Below, one piece after another: positions 1-7,950 of a DNA stretch of 64,000 bases; the first letter of the stretch is position 1, and every line of letters starts with the position of its first letter. Position numbers and translations under genes: made by a program. Source of the stretch: Pedobacter sp. ISL-64 (GTDB taxonomy: Bacteria; Bacteroidota; Bacteroidia; Sphingobacteriales; Sphingobacteriaceae). The stretch is taken from positions 1-64,000 of the forward strand of contig NZ_JAGGPU010000016.1 of the NCBI RefSeq assembly GCF_018613605.1, given 5' to 3'. The notes under the pieces were generated by a model that ran no database searches, was not told the DNA's origin, and saw only the letters and a list, made by a program, of their open reading frames with translations.

Positions 1-1
1 C

Positions 2-166
2 TTAGTTTTTGCTCATGATATAGATGATCCAAATACAGCGAAATGGTCAATAGGTACTGTTCAAACTTTAAGAAATAAAAAAGGGAGGGTTATCCTTTTA
101 CATCAACATCAATTAATTATCGTGTCTAGCGGGACTACAAGTTTTTCTCCCTTTTTGATTATTTGA
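2..166 (+). CDS. Possible C-terminal fragment of an unidentified protein
   Basis: An open frame enters from the left edge and ends at a TGA at 164-166, giving about 54 residues. I do not recognise the protein. Residues such as KKGRVILLH vaguely recall the end of polysaccharide deacetylase domains, but that is weak. Its last 13 codons run into sequence resembling the dispersed repeat seen elsewhere in the window (AGCGGGACT at 128-136), so the end of the gene may be repeat-derived or the frame may be accidental. Confidence 0.2.
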   Translation, partial: LVFAHDIDDPNTAKWSIGTVQTLRNKKGRVILLHQHQLIIVSSGTTSFSPFLII

Positions 167-236
167 TTATAAAGGTAAAGATATGAGCGGGACTGTCGTA
201 GCCCAACCGCACGAACCTTGCTTTTCTAAAAAATGA
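127..236 (+). repeat. Degenerate end(s) of the 255-275 bp dispersed repeat
   Basis: TAGCGGGACT at 127-136 and AGCGGGACT followed by GTAGCCC...CACGAACC at 185-222 resemble the right end of the element at 44966-45236, which reads AGCGGGACTGCAGCCC...GCACCGAACC. The match stops near a TTTTCTAAAAAATG stretch comparable to the TTTCCAAAAA terminus of that element. These look like partial copies, with no coding capacity of their own. Confidence 0.4.
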
Positions 237-303
237 CCGCCTTAGTACATATAAGAGATACTGTTATTTAGCATTATGGGTTTAAATCTCACAGGTTTAT
301 GAA

Positions 304-340
304 ACCAAAAAGCCTCTGAAGAATTCACTTCAGAGGCTTT
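304..340 (-). terminator. Rho-independent terminator of the first efp gene
   Basis: A perfect 11 bp stem (AAGCCTCTGAA at 310-320, TTCAGAGGCTT at 329-339) with an 8 base loop is followed, in the minus direction, by a T-rich tract. It lies directly downstream of the efp stop codon. Confidence 0.85.
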
Positions 341-357
341 CATATATTCTAATCAAG

Positions 358-918
358 TTATTTTACTCGCTCAACGTACTCGCCGGTACGGGTATCGATT
401 TTAATTTTGTCTCCTTGGTTTACAAACATCGGAACCTTCACCTCAACACCGTTTTCTAATGTTGCAGCTTTTAATGCGTTTGTAGACGTATCGCCTTTAA
501 CAGCTGGCTCCGAATAGGTAATTTCGAATTCAGCAAAGTTTGGCAATTGAGCCATAATTGCTTCTTCACTCTCCATAGAAACGATGATGTTCATGCCTTC
601 TTTTAAGAATTTAATAGCCGAACCGAACAGTGATTTCTCAACGTTAAACTGTTCGTAGTTGTTGTTGTCCATTACCACCAGATAATCACCTTCTTCGTAT
701 AAATATTGATAATCATTGGTTTCAACGCGGCAGATTTCTACAGCCTCGTCGGTATTCATACGTGCTTCAACAATTCTGCCCGATTTAATGTTGCGGAATT
801 TACCAGTGTAAAATGCTCCACCTTTGCCTGGTGTACGGTGATTCCATTCGTCAACAGTAACCAGCTCGTTGTTTATGCGAAGAATGTTACCTGTTTTAAT
901 TTCTGATGCTTTTGCCAT
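358..918 (-). CDS. efp: Elongation factor P, lysine-type loop
   Basis: Elongation factor P binds ribosomes stalled on polyproline stretches and stimulates peptide bond formation. The 186-residue product has the three-domain EF-P layout: KOW-like N-terminus, central OB domain, and a C-terminal OB domain ending in the typical GEYVERVK. The functional loop in domain I reads TPGKGGAF, with Lys32 at the tip where many bacteria place a post-translational modification. No epmA- or epmB-like modification gene lies in the window. A second, divergent paralogue lies directly upstream at 1050-1610 on the same strand. Each copy has its own -7 box, so they are probably expressed separately. Family assignment is very secure; the modification state cannot be read from sequence. 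Confidence 0.95.
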   Translation of the reverse strand: MAKASEIKTGNILRINNELVTVDEWNHRTPGKGGAFYTGKFRNIKSGRIVEARMNTDEAVEICRVETNDYQYLYEEGDYLVVMDNNNYEQFNVEKSLFGSAIKFLKEGMNIIVSMESEEAIMAQLPNFAEFEITYSEPAVKGDTSTNALKAATLENGVEVKVPMFVNQGDKIKIDTRTGEYVERVK

Positions 919-964
919 ATTGTGTTATCCTAAATTGGATTTATATTTCAGTTTTTCGTGACGG

Positions 965-972
965 CAAAGGTA
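965..972 (-). promoter_or_regulatory. -7 promoter box for the first efp gene
   Basis: On the minus strand this reads TACCTTTG, a perfect match to the Bacteroidota -7 element TAnnTTTG, 46 bases upstream of the efp start codon. No clear TTTG -33 element is seen at the expected spacing; TTTA at 994-997 is the nearest. Confidence 0.55.
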
Positions 973-1049
973 AAATTATTTTGATAAAAACCTATAAAGG
1001 TTTAAGGTATAAGGCTTAGGGTTTAAGGAAATTTAAACCTTCAACTATG

Positions 1050-1610
1050 CTATTTTACCCGCTCCATATATTCGCCAGTTTTGGTGTCAACTTTAACCTT
1101 ATCTCCTTGGTTAATAAATAGAGGCACTCTAATTTCAGCACCGGTTTCTACGGTGGCATATTTTTGTGCACTGGTAGAGGTATCGCCTTTTACAGCGGGT
1201 TCAGAGTAGGTAATTTCTAACTCTACACTATTAGGGAGTTGTGCAACAATCGGTTCGTCACTTTCAAAAGCGATGGTTACATTCATGCCCTCCTTTAAAA
1301 ACTTAATGGAGTTTCCGAAAAGCAGCTTGGGGATATTGTATTGCTCAAAAGTATTGTTGTCCATCACCACCAAATAATCGCCGTCTTCATAAAGATATTG
1401 ATAGTCGTTGGTTTCTACACGGCAAATGGTCACCTCTTCATCGGTCCGGAAACGGTATTCTACAATTTTTCCGGTTTTTACGTTGCGCATGCGGGCCTGA
1501 TAAAAAGCCCTTAAATTTCCGGGGGTACGGTGAATGTACTCTTCTACACTTACCAACTCTCCGTTAAAACGAAGCACATTTCCGCTTTTTACTTCTGATG
1601 CCTTTGCCAT
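1050..1610 (-). CDS. efp: Elongation factor P paralogue with an Asn-Leu-Arg loop
   Basis: A second full-length EF-P of 186 residues, alignable end to end with the copy at 358-918 without gaps and conserved through the C-terminal GEYMERVK. The functional loop differs: it reads TPGNLRAF, so the tip Lys32 is replaced by Asn32, with Leu33 and Arg34 next to it. The lysine modified by EpmA or deoxyhypusine-like routes is therefore absent. Arg34 sits two positions further on and could be a functional side chain, but that is inference. A specialised or unmodified EF-P, acting on a different set of stall motifs, is the simplest reading. A structured transcript with a terminator lies upstream (1785-1950). 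Confidence 0.93.
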   Translation of the reverse strand: MAKASEVKSGNVLRFNGELVSVEEYIHRTPGNLRAFYQARMRNVKTGKIVEYRFRTDEEVTICRVETNDYQYLYEDGDYLVVMDNNTFEQYNIPKLLFGNSIKFLKEGMNVTIAFESDEPIVAQLPNSVELEITYSEPAVKGDTSTSAQKYATVETGAEIRVPLFINQGDKVKVDTKTGEYMERVK

Positions 1611-1647
1611 TTTATAATGAAATCTAGTTTTGTTAATTTTTGAGCAC

Positions 1648-1655
1648 CAAAGTTA
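1648..1655 (-). promoter_or_regulatory. -7 promoter box for the second efp gene
   Basis: On the minus strand this reads TAACTTTG, a full match to TAnnTTTG, 37 bases upstream of the ATG. No good -33 TTTG is visible. This promoter lies downstream of the terminator at 1785-1816, so efp can be transcribed independently of any read-through from the upstream leader. Confidence 0.55.
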
Positions 1656-1784
1656 AAAAAAGGAATGATGATTTGGAAAGGAAAATCTGTGGATTATTGA
1701 TTCAAAAGTCATTTGTTAGTTGGTCTGAAAGCATACGCGGATGATTTTTTTAGCGACGTTAATCCTTAAAAATCCCTGTATAAA

Positions 1785-1816
1785 AGAAATGCCTTTGGGA
1801 ACCACTCCAAAGGCAT
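1785..1816 (-). terminator. Terminator or attenuator upstream of the second efp gene
   Basis: A perfect 10 bp stem (ATGCCTTTGG at 1789-1798, CCAAAGGCAT at 1807-1816) with an 8 base loop is followed in the minus direction by TTTCTTTT. It ends the transcript from the strong promoter at 1952-1981. An upstream segment at 1856-1863 (CAAAGGCA in the transcript) can pair with the 5' arm of this stem, which would prevent it from forming. Confidence 0.65.
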
Positions 1817-1947
1817 AATCAACCTAAACCTCAAACTAAACTATGAAAAACTCTTTGCCTTTGCGGGCTATATATTTTGATTCCGAAATACGGAAATATG
1901 ATCTTTTACTTGAAGAGATAAATTAAATAATTGTTTCTCTTTTTGGT
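1785..1947 (-). ncRNA. Candidate small RNA or attenuated leader, about 160 nt
   Basis: A consensus promoter at 1952-1981 and a strong terminator at 1785-1816 define a minus-strand transcript of about 160 nt. I see no ORF of useful length in it. It can fold into hairpins: AGAGA...TCTCT near the 5' end, TTCCG-TATTT-CGGAA in the middle, and the terminator. The segment CAAAGGCA (1856-1863) competes for the 5' arm of the terminator. It could be a free-standing small RNA or an attenuated leader reading into efp 175 nt further on. On the plus strand a 27-codon frame (1843-1926) is also possible but unsupported. Confidence 0.45.
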
Positions 1948-1951
1948 GGTG

Positions 1952-1981
1952 CAAAGGTAAGTATAATTTGTGAATTACAAA
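1952..1981 (-). promoter_or_regulatory. Consensus housekeeping promoter of the candidate small RNA
   Basis: On the minus strand: TTTG (1978-1981), an 18 base spacer, then TACCTTTG (1952-1959). Both elements match the Bacteroidota -33/-7 consensus exactly. Predicted start is near 1947. It is among the best promoters in the window and faces away from the ABC ATPase gene end, towards the efp genes. Confidence 0.7.
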
Positions 1982-2060
1982 ATGTTTTTTAAAAAATTTA
2001 TTTTTAATACAAATGTATGACAAAACAGACGTTTTGTAGGGAGTGGATTTTCTATGTAAC

Positions 2061-2675
2061 TTACTTGTAATCTGATATTTGTATCTGCTTTGTGCAAAAA
2101 TCGTATTCCTGTATTTGATTGGAGCCAATTATCGTTAGGCGGTCCTTTCCAAAATTTTCGATCAGTTCGCGGTACCAATTTATTCCCTGAACGTCTAAAT
2201 TGCTCGTTGGCTCATCTAAAAATAAAATTGGTGTATTGGTACAACATGCCAAAGCTAGTTTGGTTCTTTGCTTCATTCCCGATGAAAAGTACTTGATTTC
2301 TTTGTTCGCTGCTTTTTCTAATCCCAGTATGGTGATCAGTTTTTTTGAATCGAGTCCCAGAGCAAAATTTTTGAACTTAAAATGAAAATCAATACTTTCT
2401 TTTAGGGTGAATGTTTCAACCAGTTCGAGGTACGGTGCAGCCAGGCTGATGTATTTATAGATATTTTCTACAGAAATCTCTTTGGTGTCTGAGAATGAAA
2501 TTTCTCCTTCCGAAGGAGATAAGCTACCCGTTAAAACGCTTAATAATGTCGATTTGCCAGAGCCATTGGGTCCTAATATTGCATAACTATTGCCAGAGGA
2601 GAATTCGGCACTTAAATTTCTAAAAATCCATTCCTTATTAAACCTTCTGCCAACATTTTGTAAAGTAATATTCAT
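2061..2675 (-). CDS. ABC transporter ATP-binding protein
   Basis: A single nucleotide-binding domain of 204 residues that would power a membrane transporter by hydrolysing ATP. Walker A is GPNGSGKST at 35-43, the signature is FSSGMKQ around 129-135, and Walker B is ILFLDEPTSNLD around 147-158. The short length and overall look resemble CcmA-like or YxlF-like ATPases that work with a separate permease. No permease gene is present nearby, so the substrate is unknown. The gene follows the GNAT acetyltransferase by 5 bases and is probably cotranscribed with it. Confidence 0.85.
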   Translation of the reverse strand: MNITLQNVGRRFNKEWIFRNLSAEFSSGNSYAILGPNGSGKSTLLSVLTGSLSPSEGEISFSDTKEISVENIYKYISLAAPYLELVETFTLKESIDFHFKFKNFALGLDSKKLITILGLEKAANKEIKYFSSGMKQRTKLALACCTNTPILFLDEPTSNLDVQGINWYRELIENFGKDRLTIIGSNQIQEYDFCTKQIQISDYK

Positions 2676-2680
2676 TTGGG

Positions 2681-3163
2681 TTAAGCGCTAGGCGTTTGGA
2701 GTTTGGCGGTGATCGTTTTTATCATGCAAACGCTATTATCAACACCGACATATTGTCCGTAGTTAGGTCTGATATGATAACCCACCTTTTGATAAAGGGC
2801 AATGGCTTCCGGCTGTTTTTTGCCTGTTTCTAAAACACATGAAGTAAAACCGAGTTCAGCAGCCCGGCTCTCTAATTCATTTAAAACTTTAGCAGCTATT
2901 CCCTGGTTTCTATGATCTGGATGTACAAACATTCTTTTAACTTCGGCTTCTGTTGCTGAAAAAGGCTTTATGGCGCCACAGCCAACGGGGGCTCCATTTT
3001 GATAAGCTACAACAACCTCCTTAATGGTATCAACCTTGTTAAATTGAGCATAAAAAGTATGGTCGTCACCATCTCTAACAGCTAAATCCTGATCCAATAA
3101 TGCGACCAATGTTCTAAAATCGGCATTATCTGAAGCGGTTCTGATTAGTGTTAAATCACTCAT
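2681..3163 (-). CDS. GNAT family N-acetyltransferase
   Basis: A 160-residue cytoplasmic acetyltransferase that would transfer the acetyl group of acetyl-CoA to an unknown amine. The GNAT core is visible: beta strand AEVKRMFV, then the acetyl-CoA pyrophosphate loop RNQGIA (Q/RxxGxG/A) near residues 87-92, then a helix and a late motif ALYQKVGY. The gene lies between lpxA (66 bases upstream) and an ABC ATPase (5 bases downstream) on the same strand. Its position does not reveal the substrate. Confidence 0.85.
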   Translation of the reverse strand: MSDLTLIRTASDNADFRTLVALLDQDLAVRDGDDHTFYAQFNKVDTIKEVVVAYQNGAPVGCGAIKPFSATEAEVKRMFVHPDHRNQGIAAKVLNELESRAAELGFTSCVLETGKKQPEAIALYQKVGYHIRPNYGQYVGVDNSVCMIKTITAKLQTPSA

Positions 3164-3229
3164 GAATATTTATTTGAGTTTGGTTAAGGCAATGGGTTTT
3201 ACCCTCCACCTTAAACCCTTCTACCTTAA

Positions 3230-4015
3230 TTAGCTCCCCATTCCAAAGCCCTTCATTACACCACGGTTAGAATTACGGATAAAATCTACAATTTCATCAC
3301 GGATTTCCGTTGGTTTAAATTCGGCTTCGATCATGTCTAAAGCTTTAGTTACATTATTGTGTTTTACAAAAAGTACACGGTAAATCTCTTGGATTTCGTC
3401 AATCTGCTCGTTGGTAAAACCTCTTCTACGCAAACCAACAGAGTTAATTCCTGCATACGAAAGTGGCTCACGAGCTGCTTTTACATAAGGGGGAACATCT
3501 TTGCGTACCAATGAACCTCCAGTTACGAAAGCATAAGAACCCACTTTAACAAATTGATGTATCGCAACCAAACCCGCCAAAACCACATTGTTTCCAATGG
3601 TAATGTGGCCAGCCAAGGTAGTGCTGTTCGAGAAAATACAGTTGTTGCCAACTTCACAGTCGTGCGCGATGTGTGAGTAAGCCTGAATTAAACAATTGCT
3701 ACCGATAGTAGTTTTCCATTTATCTTTTGTACCACGGTTAATGGTTACGCATTCGCGGATAGTCGTATTGTCGCCAATTTCTGCAGTGGTAACCTCACCT
3801 GCAAATTTTAAATCCTGTGGTTCGCCAGAAATAACAGCACCAGGAAAGATACGGCAGTTTTTGCCGATACGTGCGCCATCCATAATGGTTACGTTCGATC
3901 CGATCCAGGTTCCTTCTCCAATTACAACGTCTTTATGTATCACTACAAAGGGTTCGATTACCACGTTTTCGGCAATCTTTGCCTGCGGATGTATGTATGC
4001 TAAAGGTTGTATCAT
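3230..4015 (-). CDS. lpxA: Acyl-[ACP]--UDP-N-acetylglucosamine O-acyltransferase
   Basis: First enzyme of lipid A synthesis: it transfers a 3-hydroxyacyl chain from acyl carrier protein to O3 of UDP-GlcNAc in the cytoplasm. The 261-residue product is a left-handed beta helix built from hexapeptide repeats such as AKIAEN, VVIGEG and ARIGKN, followed by a helical C-terminal domain. The catalytic histidine is His118 in SHIAHDC (His125 in E. coli). The start codon overlaps the lpxC/fabZ stop by one base (TAATG), so the two are translationally coupled in one operon. Confidence 0.97.
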   Translation of the reverse strand: MIQPLAYIHPQAKIAENVVIEPFVVIHKDVVIGEGTWIGSNVTIMDGARIGKNCRIFPGAVISGEPQDLKFAGEVTTAEIGDNTTIRECVTINRGTKDKWKTTIGSNCLIQAYSHIAHDCEVGNNCIFSNSTTLAGHITIGNNVVLAGLVAIHQFVKVGSYAFVTGGSLVRKDVPPYVKAAREPLSYAGINSVGLRRRGFTNEQIDEIQEIYRVLFVKHNNVTKALDMIEAEFKPTEIRDEIVDFIRNSNRGVMKGFGMGS

Positions 4016-5427
4016 TATTGGGCGGGTTCTGCTTGTTTAACTTTTGAAATTTGAGCCATCATTTCGGCTTCGACAACGATTTTTTCGCCAACCATACCTA
4101 CACCTTTCATCTGGGCAATACCCCTTCTGATTGGTTCAAGTAAATCGCAGCGGAAAACAATAGTATCGCCAGGAAGAACCTGGGCCCTAAAACGTACGTT
4201 ATCTATTTTTAAGAAATAGGTTAAATAATTTCTAGGATCTGGAACGGTACTTAACACTAAAATACCACCAACCTGAGCCATAGCCTCAATTTGAATTACG
4301 CCCGGAAAAACCGGTGCACCAGGGAAGTGACCTTTAAAAAACTCTTCGTTCATGGTTACGTTTTTAACACCTACCACGTGGTTTTTAGAAAGTTCTAATA
4401 TTTTATCAACGAATAAAAATGGTTGGCGGTGAGGCAAAATATCCATAATCTGAACAACGTCATATAATGGTTTTGCACTTGGATCGTAGACCTTTTGTAT
4501 TTTTTTGTTTTTCTCTTTTTTAATCGCTGCTTTAATTTTTTTAGCAAAAGCAATGTTTGCTGCATGGCCTGGGCGGGCAGCCATAATATGGCCTTTTAAA
4601 TGCATGCCAACCAAAGCTAAATCGCCAATCATATCTAATAATTTATGACGGGCAGGCTCATTTTGGTAACGCAATTCCATGTTGTTCAAAATTCCCTGCG
4701 GAGCAACATCAATGTCCTTACGGTTAAATAATTTAGCCAAATGGCTTAATTCATCCTTCGTAACCTCTTTATCTACAATTACAATGGCGTTATTTAAATC
4801 ACCACCTTTAATTAAATTGTGAGATAACTGGTATTCCAATTCATGTAAAAAACAGAAGGTACGGCAAGAAGCAATTTCTTTCTTAAACTCTGCAATGGTG
4901 TTAATGCCAGCGTGCTGGCTACCCAGAACAGGAGAGTTATAATCGATCATACACGTAAAACGATAGTCGTCTAACGGCATGGCCACAATTTCTACTTTTC
5001 TATCTTCTTCGGTATAGGTAATGTTATGTGGAATGGTGAAATACTCGCGATCTGCATTTTGCTCAACTGCACCTACTTCTTCCAGTAAATCAACAAACTG
5101 GATAGAACTCCCGTCCATAATTGGTGTTTCCGGGCCATCTAATTTAATGAGTACGTTATCGAGGTCCATACCAATCAAAGATGCCATTACATGTTCTACG
5201 GTACTTACGCTAGCGCCATTTTGGGTAAGTGTAGTACCTCGTGAGGTATCGGTAACGTTATCTGCATCGGCTTCAATAATCGGGTGGCCATCTAAATCAA
5301 TACGCTGAAATTTAAAGCCATGATTTTCGGGGGCCGGGCAAAATGTTAAAGTAACATTAGCGCCTGTGTGTAAACCAACACCAGATGCTGATATTTCTTG
5401 TTTAATCGTTTTTTGTCTAACGTTCAT
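4015..5427 (-). CDS. lpxC/fabZ: Bifunctional UDP-3-O-acyl-N-acetylglucosamine deacetylase / 3-hydroxyacyl-ACP dehydratase
   Basis: A 470-residue fusion of two enzymes. Residues 1-300 are LpxC, the zinc deacetylase committing UDP-GlcNAc to lipid A: His79 in STVEHVMA, and HKLLDMIGDLAL carrying the other metal-binding His and Asp. Residues from about 318 are FabZ, a hot-dog dehydratase of fatty acid elongation, with the catalytic His in GHFPGAPVFPG and Glu in IQIEAMAQ. The fusion is typical of Bacteroidota and couples lipid A to membrane fatty acid supply, which compete for the same hydroxyacyl-ACP. It overlaps lpxD by 11 bases and lpxA by one. Confidence 0.97.
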   Translation of the reverse strand: MNVRQKTIKQEISASGVGLHTGANVTLTFCPAPENHGFKFQRIDLDGHPIIEADADNVTDTSRGTTLTQNGASVSTVEHVMASLIGMDLDNVLIKLDGPETPIMDGSSIQFVDLLEEVGAVEQNADREYFTIPHNITYTEEDRKVEIVAMPLDDYRFTCMIDYNSPVLGSQHAGINTIAEFKKEIASCRTFCFLHELEYQLSHNLIKGGDLNNAIVIVDKEVTKDELSHLAKLFNRKDIDVAPQGILNNMELRYQNEPARHKLLDMIGDLALVGMHLKGHIMAARPGHAANIAFAKKIKAAIKKEKNKKIQKVYDPSAKPLYDVVQIMDILPHRQPFLFVDKILELSKNHVVGVKNVTMNEEFFKGHFPGAPVFPGVIQIEAMAQVGGILVLSTVPDPRNYLTYFLKIDNVRFRAQVLPGDTIVFRCDLLEPIRRGIAQMKGVGMVGEKIVVEAEMMAQISKVKQAEPAQ

Positions 5428-6493
5428 TGTGTATTGTATTCTTTTCCAGTTCAGCTGTGAGCCTTTTCAATTCCTCTTCGAGCGCATTTATTCTTTTTTC
5501 TACATCTGGAAGATGTTTGAAAATTACTGAGGCACGCATCCAGTTGCGCAATGGTTGCGCCGGACTACCGTGCCATTGTTTATTTTCTTCTGTAATATTA
5601 AAATTGATACCGGCCTGTGCGCCAATCTGAGTACCCTTAGCTAAGGTTAAGTGCCCGGCTATACCAACTTGCCCGCCAACAACACTGTTAGGGCCAATTT
5701 TTGTACTTCCTGATATGCCCGACTGTGCGGCTAAAACCGTGTTCTCGCCAATCTCTACATTGTGTGCAATCTGGATCAGGTTATCGATTTTTGCACCTTT
5801 TTTTACAATTGTTGATCCCATTGTTGCACGATCTACAGTTGTATTTGCGCCAATTTCTACGTCATCTTCGATTATAACGTTTCCAATCTGAGGGATTTTA
5901 TTGTAAGTGCCGTCTTTTTGCGGGGCAAAACCAAAACCATCGCTTCCAATAACGGTATTGGAATGAATAACAACCCTGCTGCCGATTATTGAATTGTGAT
6001 AGATTTTTACACCAGGGAAAAAGGTGCTGTTTTCGCCGACTTTAGAACTCGCACCGATAAAGGTTTGCGCATTTATTTTACAGCCATCTCCAATTTCTAC
6101 ATTTTCGGCTACATAGGCAAAAGCATCTATAAATACGTTTTTGCCAATTTTTGCTGTAGGGTGAACAAATGCAAGTTTATCAATTCCAGATTGTGCAGTC
6201 TGGGCATTAACGGCTTCATTATATTTATCCAACAAGATTGTAAAAGCACTATATGGATTTTCTACACGTATTAATGTACTGGTATATGGTTGCGTAGGGG
6301 CGAAATCCTTTGATACGATAACAACTGACGCCTGAGTGGAATACAAAAAGTTTTCGTACTTAGGGTTCGAAAGAAAAGACAAAGAGCCTTCCTTTCCGTC
6401 TTCTATTTTAGAAAGTTCGGTAACGGCTACATCAGGGTTACCATCAATGGAACCGTTTAGAAACTGACTTATCTGCGTGGCAGTAAATTGCAT
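5417..6493 (-). CDS. lpxD: UDP-3-O-(3-hydroxyacyl)glucosamine N-acyltransferase
   Basis: Third enzyme of lipid A synthesis, adding the N-linked hydroxyacyl chain to UDP-3-O-acyl-glucosamine. The 358-residue protein has an N-terminal uridine-binding domain (about 1-100), a left-handed beta helix of hexapeptide repeats (about 105-310) and a C-terminal coiled coil (about 325-350). The catalytic His is His244 in IQIAHNVEIG. It is the first gene of the lpxD-lpxC/fabZ-lpxA operon. The start was chosen because the consensus promoter at 6498-6528 lies directly in front of it, predicting a leaderless mRNA. Confidence 0.96.
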   Translation of the reverse strand: MQFTATQISQFLNGSIDGNPDVAVTELSKIEDGKEGSLSFLSNPKYENFLYSTQASVVIVSKDFAPTQPYTSTLIRVENPYSAFTILLDKYNEAVNAQTAQSGIDKLAFVHPTAKIGKNVFIDAFAYVAENVEIGDGCKINAQTFIGASSKVGENSTFFPGVKIYHNSIIGSRVVIHSNTVIGSDGFGFAPQKDGTYNKIPQIGNVIIEDDVEIGANTTVDRATMGSTIVKKGAKIDNLIQIAHNVEIGENTVLAAQSGISGSTKIGPNSVVGGQVGIAGHLTLAKGTQIGAQAGINFNITEENKQWHGSPAQPLRNWMRASVIFKHLPDVEKRINALEEELKRLTAELEKNTIHNER

Positions 6494-6497
6494 CGTA

Positions 6498-6528
6498 CAA
6501 AGGTATATGTTAAATTGATATGAACAAA
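6498..6528 (-). promoter_or_regulatory. Consensus promoter of the lipid A operon, probably leaderless
   Basis: On the minus strand: TTTG (6525-6528), a 19 base spacer, TACCTTTG (6498-6505), then only TACG before the ATG of lpxD. Transcription should begin within one or two bases of the start codon, so the lipid A operon mRNA is predicted to be leaderless. Confidence 0.65.
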
Positions 6529-6615
6529 AAAACCTGCTCGGGTTAAACTGTGTATATTTTACACAATAATAAGACTTAAAACGGCAGCAAAAGTTAAATA
6601 TTTTGTTAAATAACC

Positions 6616-7839
6616 TTAAATCCCTCTGGGGTAACAGAGGATATATTTCTCTACAGTTTTTTGCAGCGACTCGAGATTAGACAAATCAGACGCCTTCGCA
6701 ATATCAACAATATCGTTATTTTTCATCAAAATCTTGATATTTCCAACCCCTGCGTTATATGCGCGGTTTTGAATCGAATCAGTAAAAACAAAATATCTTG
6801 CTTCTTCGGGTTTGATTTCTAATAAATTAACAGCCGCATCCTGTAAAAAATTTACGCGGTCGAGATTGGCCATTTCGTTGCCCATTTCTACCTTATAAAG
6901 ATTTCTGGAGGTAAGCATTTTACATAATGTAGACAAAATTTTATCTGGGTGTGTGGTCCAAACCTTAACTGCAGCATAAATGTCCTGATCATCCAGGTTG
7001 GTAAAATGTTCGAGATTTTCGTGCTGGGAGAAGAAATTAGCCTCGCTAATATCGTTTGTCAAGAAATAATTTAATGATGGTGATGCAAATAAATCGGTTC
7101 CGGCAGCCGATAATTCTTTTGCACGCTCTAATAACTTTACCAAAATCATCTCGCCCGATATAACCGTTTTGTGCAGATAAACCTGCCAGTACATCAGTCT
7201 GCGGGCAATTAAAAATTTTTCTATCGAATAAATGCCTTTCTCTTCGATCACCAGATCATCATCGTACACGTTAAACATCTTGATAATCCGGTCGAAACTG
7301 ATTACACCTTCGCTAACGCCCGTAAAAAAGCTGTCACGATTTAAATAATCCATTCTATCGAGATCTAACTGACCAGAAATTAATTGATGAAGAAACTTTT
7401 TAGGGTAGGTGCCATTAAAAATCTCAATGGCATGAGTTAAACGACCATCAAAATGTGTATTCAGGTCCTGCATCAGCTTTGCTGAAATATCCTCATGTTT
7501 AATTCCGGTAACCAAAGAATGCTCTAAGGCATGTGAAAATGGGCCATGGCCGATATCGTGCAATAAAATGGCCAAAATGGCTGCTTCTTCTTCGCCATCG
7601 GTAATCGTATGTCCTTTGCTTCTTAAAAGGTTGATGGCCAAACTCATTAAATGCATGGCCCCTAAAGCATGGTGAAAACGCGTATGTAAAGCTCCGGGAT
7701 AAACCAAATGCGTCATTCCGAGCTGTTTAATATAACGCAAACGTTGGAAATACGGATGTGAGATTACATCGTAAACTAATTCGGACGGGATACTGATGAA
7801 ACCGTAAACCGGATCATTTATTATTTTCTTCTTGTTCAA
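6616..7839 (-). CDS. HD superfamily phosphohydrolase (dNTPase-like)
   Basis: A 407-residue cytoplasmic metal-dependent phosphohydrolase of the HD superfamily, in the branch related to dGTP triphosphohydrolases. Metal-binding motifs are visible: RFHHALG at 54-60, HD at 94-95 in ILLHDIGHGPFSH, and LDLDRMDYLNRDS further on. The natural substrate of this branch is not settled; a nucleotide triphosphate is likely. It sits 122 bases upstream of lpxD on the same strand, but lpxD has its own promoter. It diverges from porX. Confidence 0.85.
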   Translation of the reverse strand: MNKKKIINDPVYGFISIPSELVYDVISHPYFQRLRYIKQLGMTHLVYPGALHTRFHHALGAMHLMSLAINLLRSKGHTITDGEEEAAILAILLHDIGHGPFSHALEHSLVTGIKHEDISAKLMQDLNTHFDGRLTHAIEIFNGTYPKKFLHQLISGQLDLDRMDYLNRDSFFTGVSEGVISFDRIIKMFNVYDDDLVIEEKGIYSIEKFLIARRLMYWQVYLHKTVISGEMILVKLLERAKELSAAGTDLFASPSLNYFLTNDISEANFFSQHENLEHFTNLDDQDIYAAVKVWTTHPDKILSTLCKMLTSRNLYKVEMGNEMANLDRVNFLQDAAVNLLEIKPEEARYFVFTDSIQNRAYNAGVGNIKILMKNNDIVDIAKASDLSNLESLQKTVEKYILCYPRGI

Positions 7840-7950
7840 TCGTTAAAAATAGTTAAATAGGTAGATACGGTACAAAAATTGCTATTTTTATTTATAGTTT
7901 GATTTACCTGCCAAAATTAAAAGGCAATACTTACCTATTTTTACAAAAAC

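Noticed and set aside
1843..1926. 27-codon plus-strand frame starting ATGAAAAAC
   Set aside because: It has a leader-like upstream sequence but no promoter on that strand and no known homologue; the minus-strand promoter and terminator explain the region better.
2061..2178. Minus-strand frames in the ABC ATPase region and its downstream gap (1868-2178)
   Set aside because: They have no recognisable features, overlap the real ATPase frame or the candidate small RNA, and use AT-rich low-complexity sequence.
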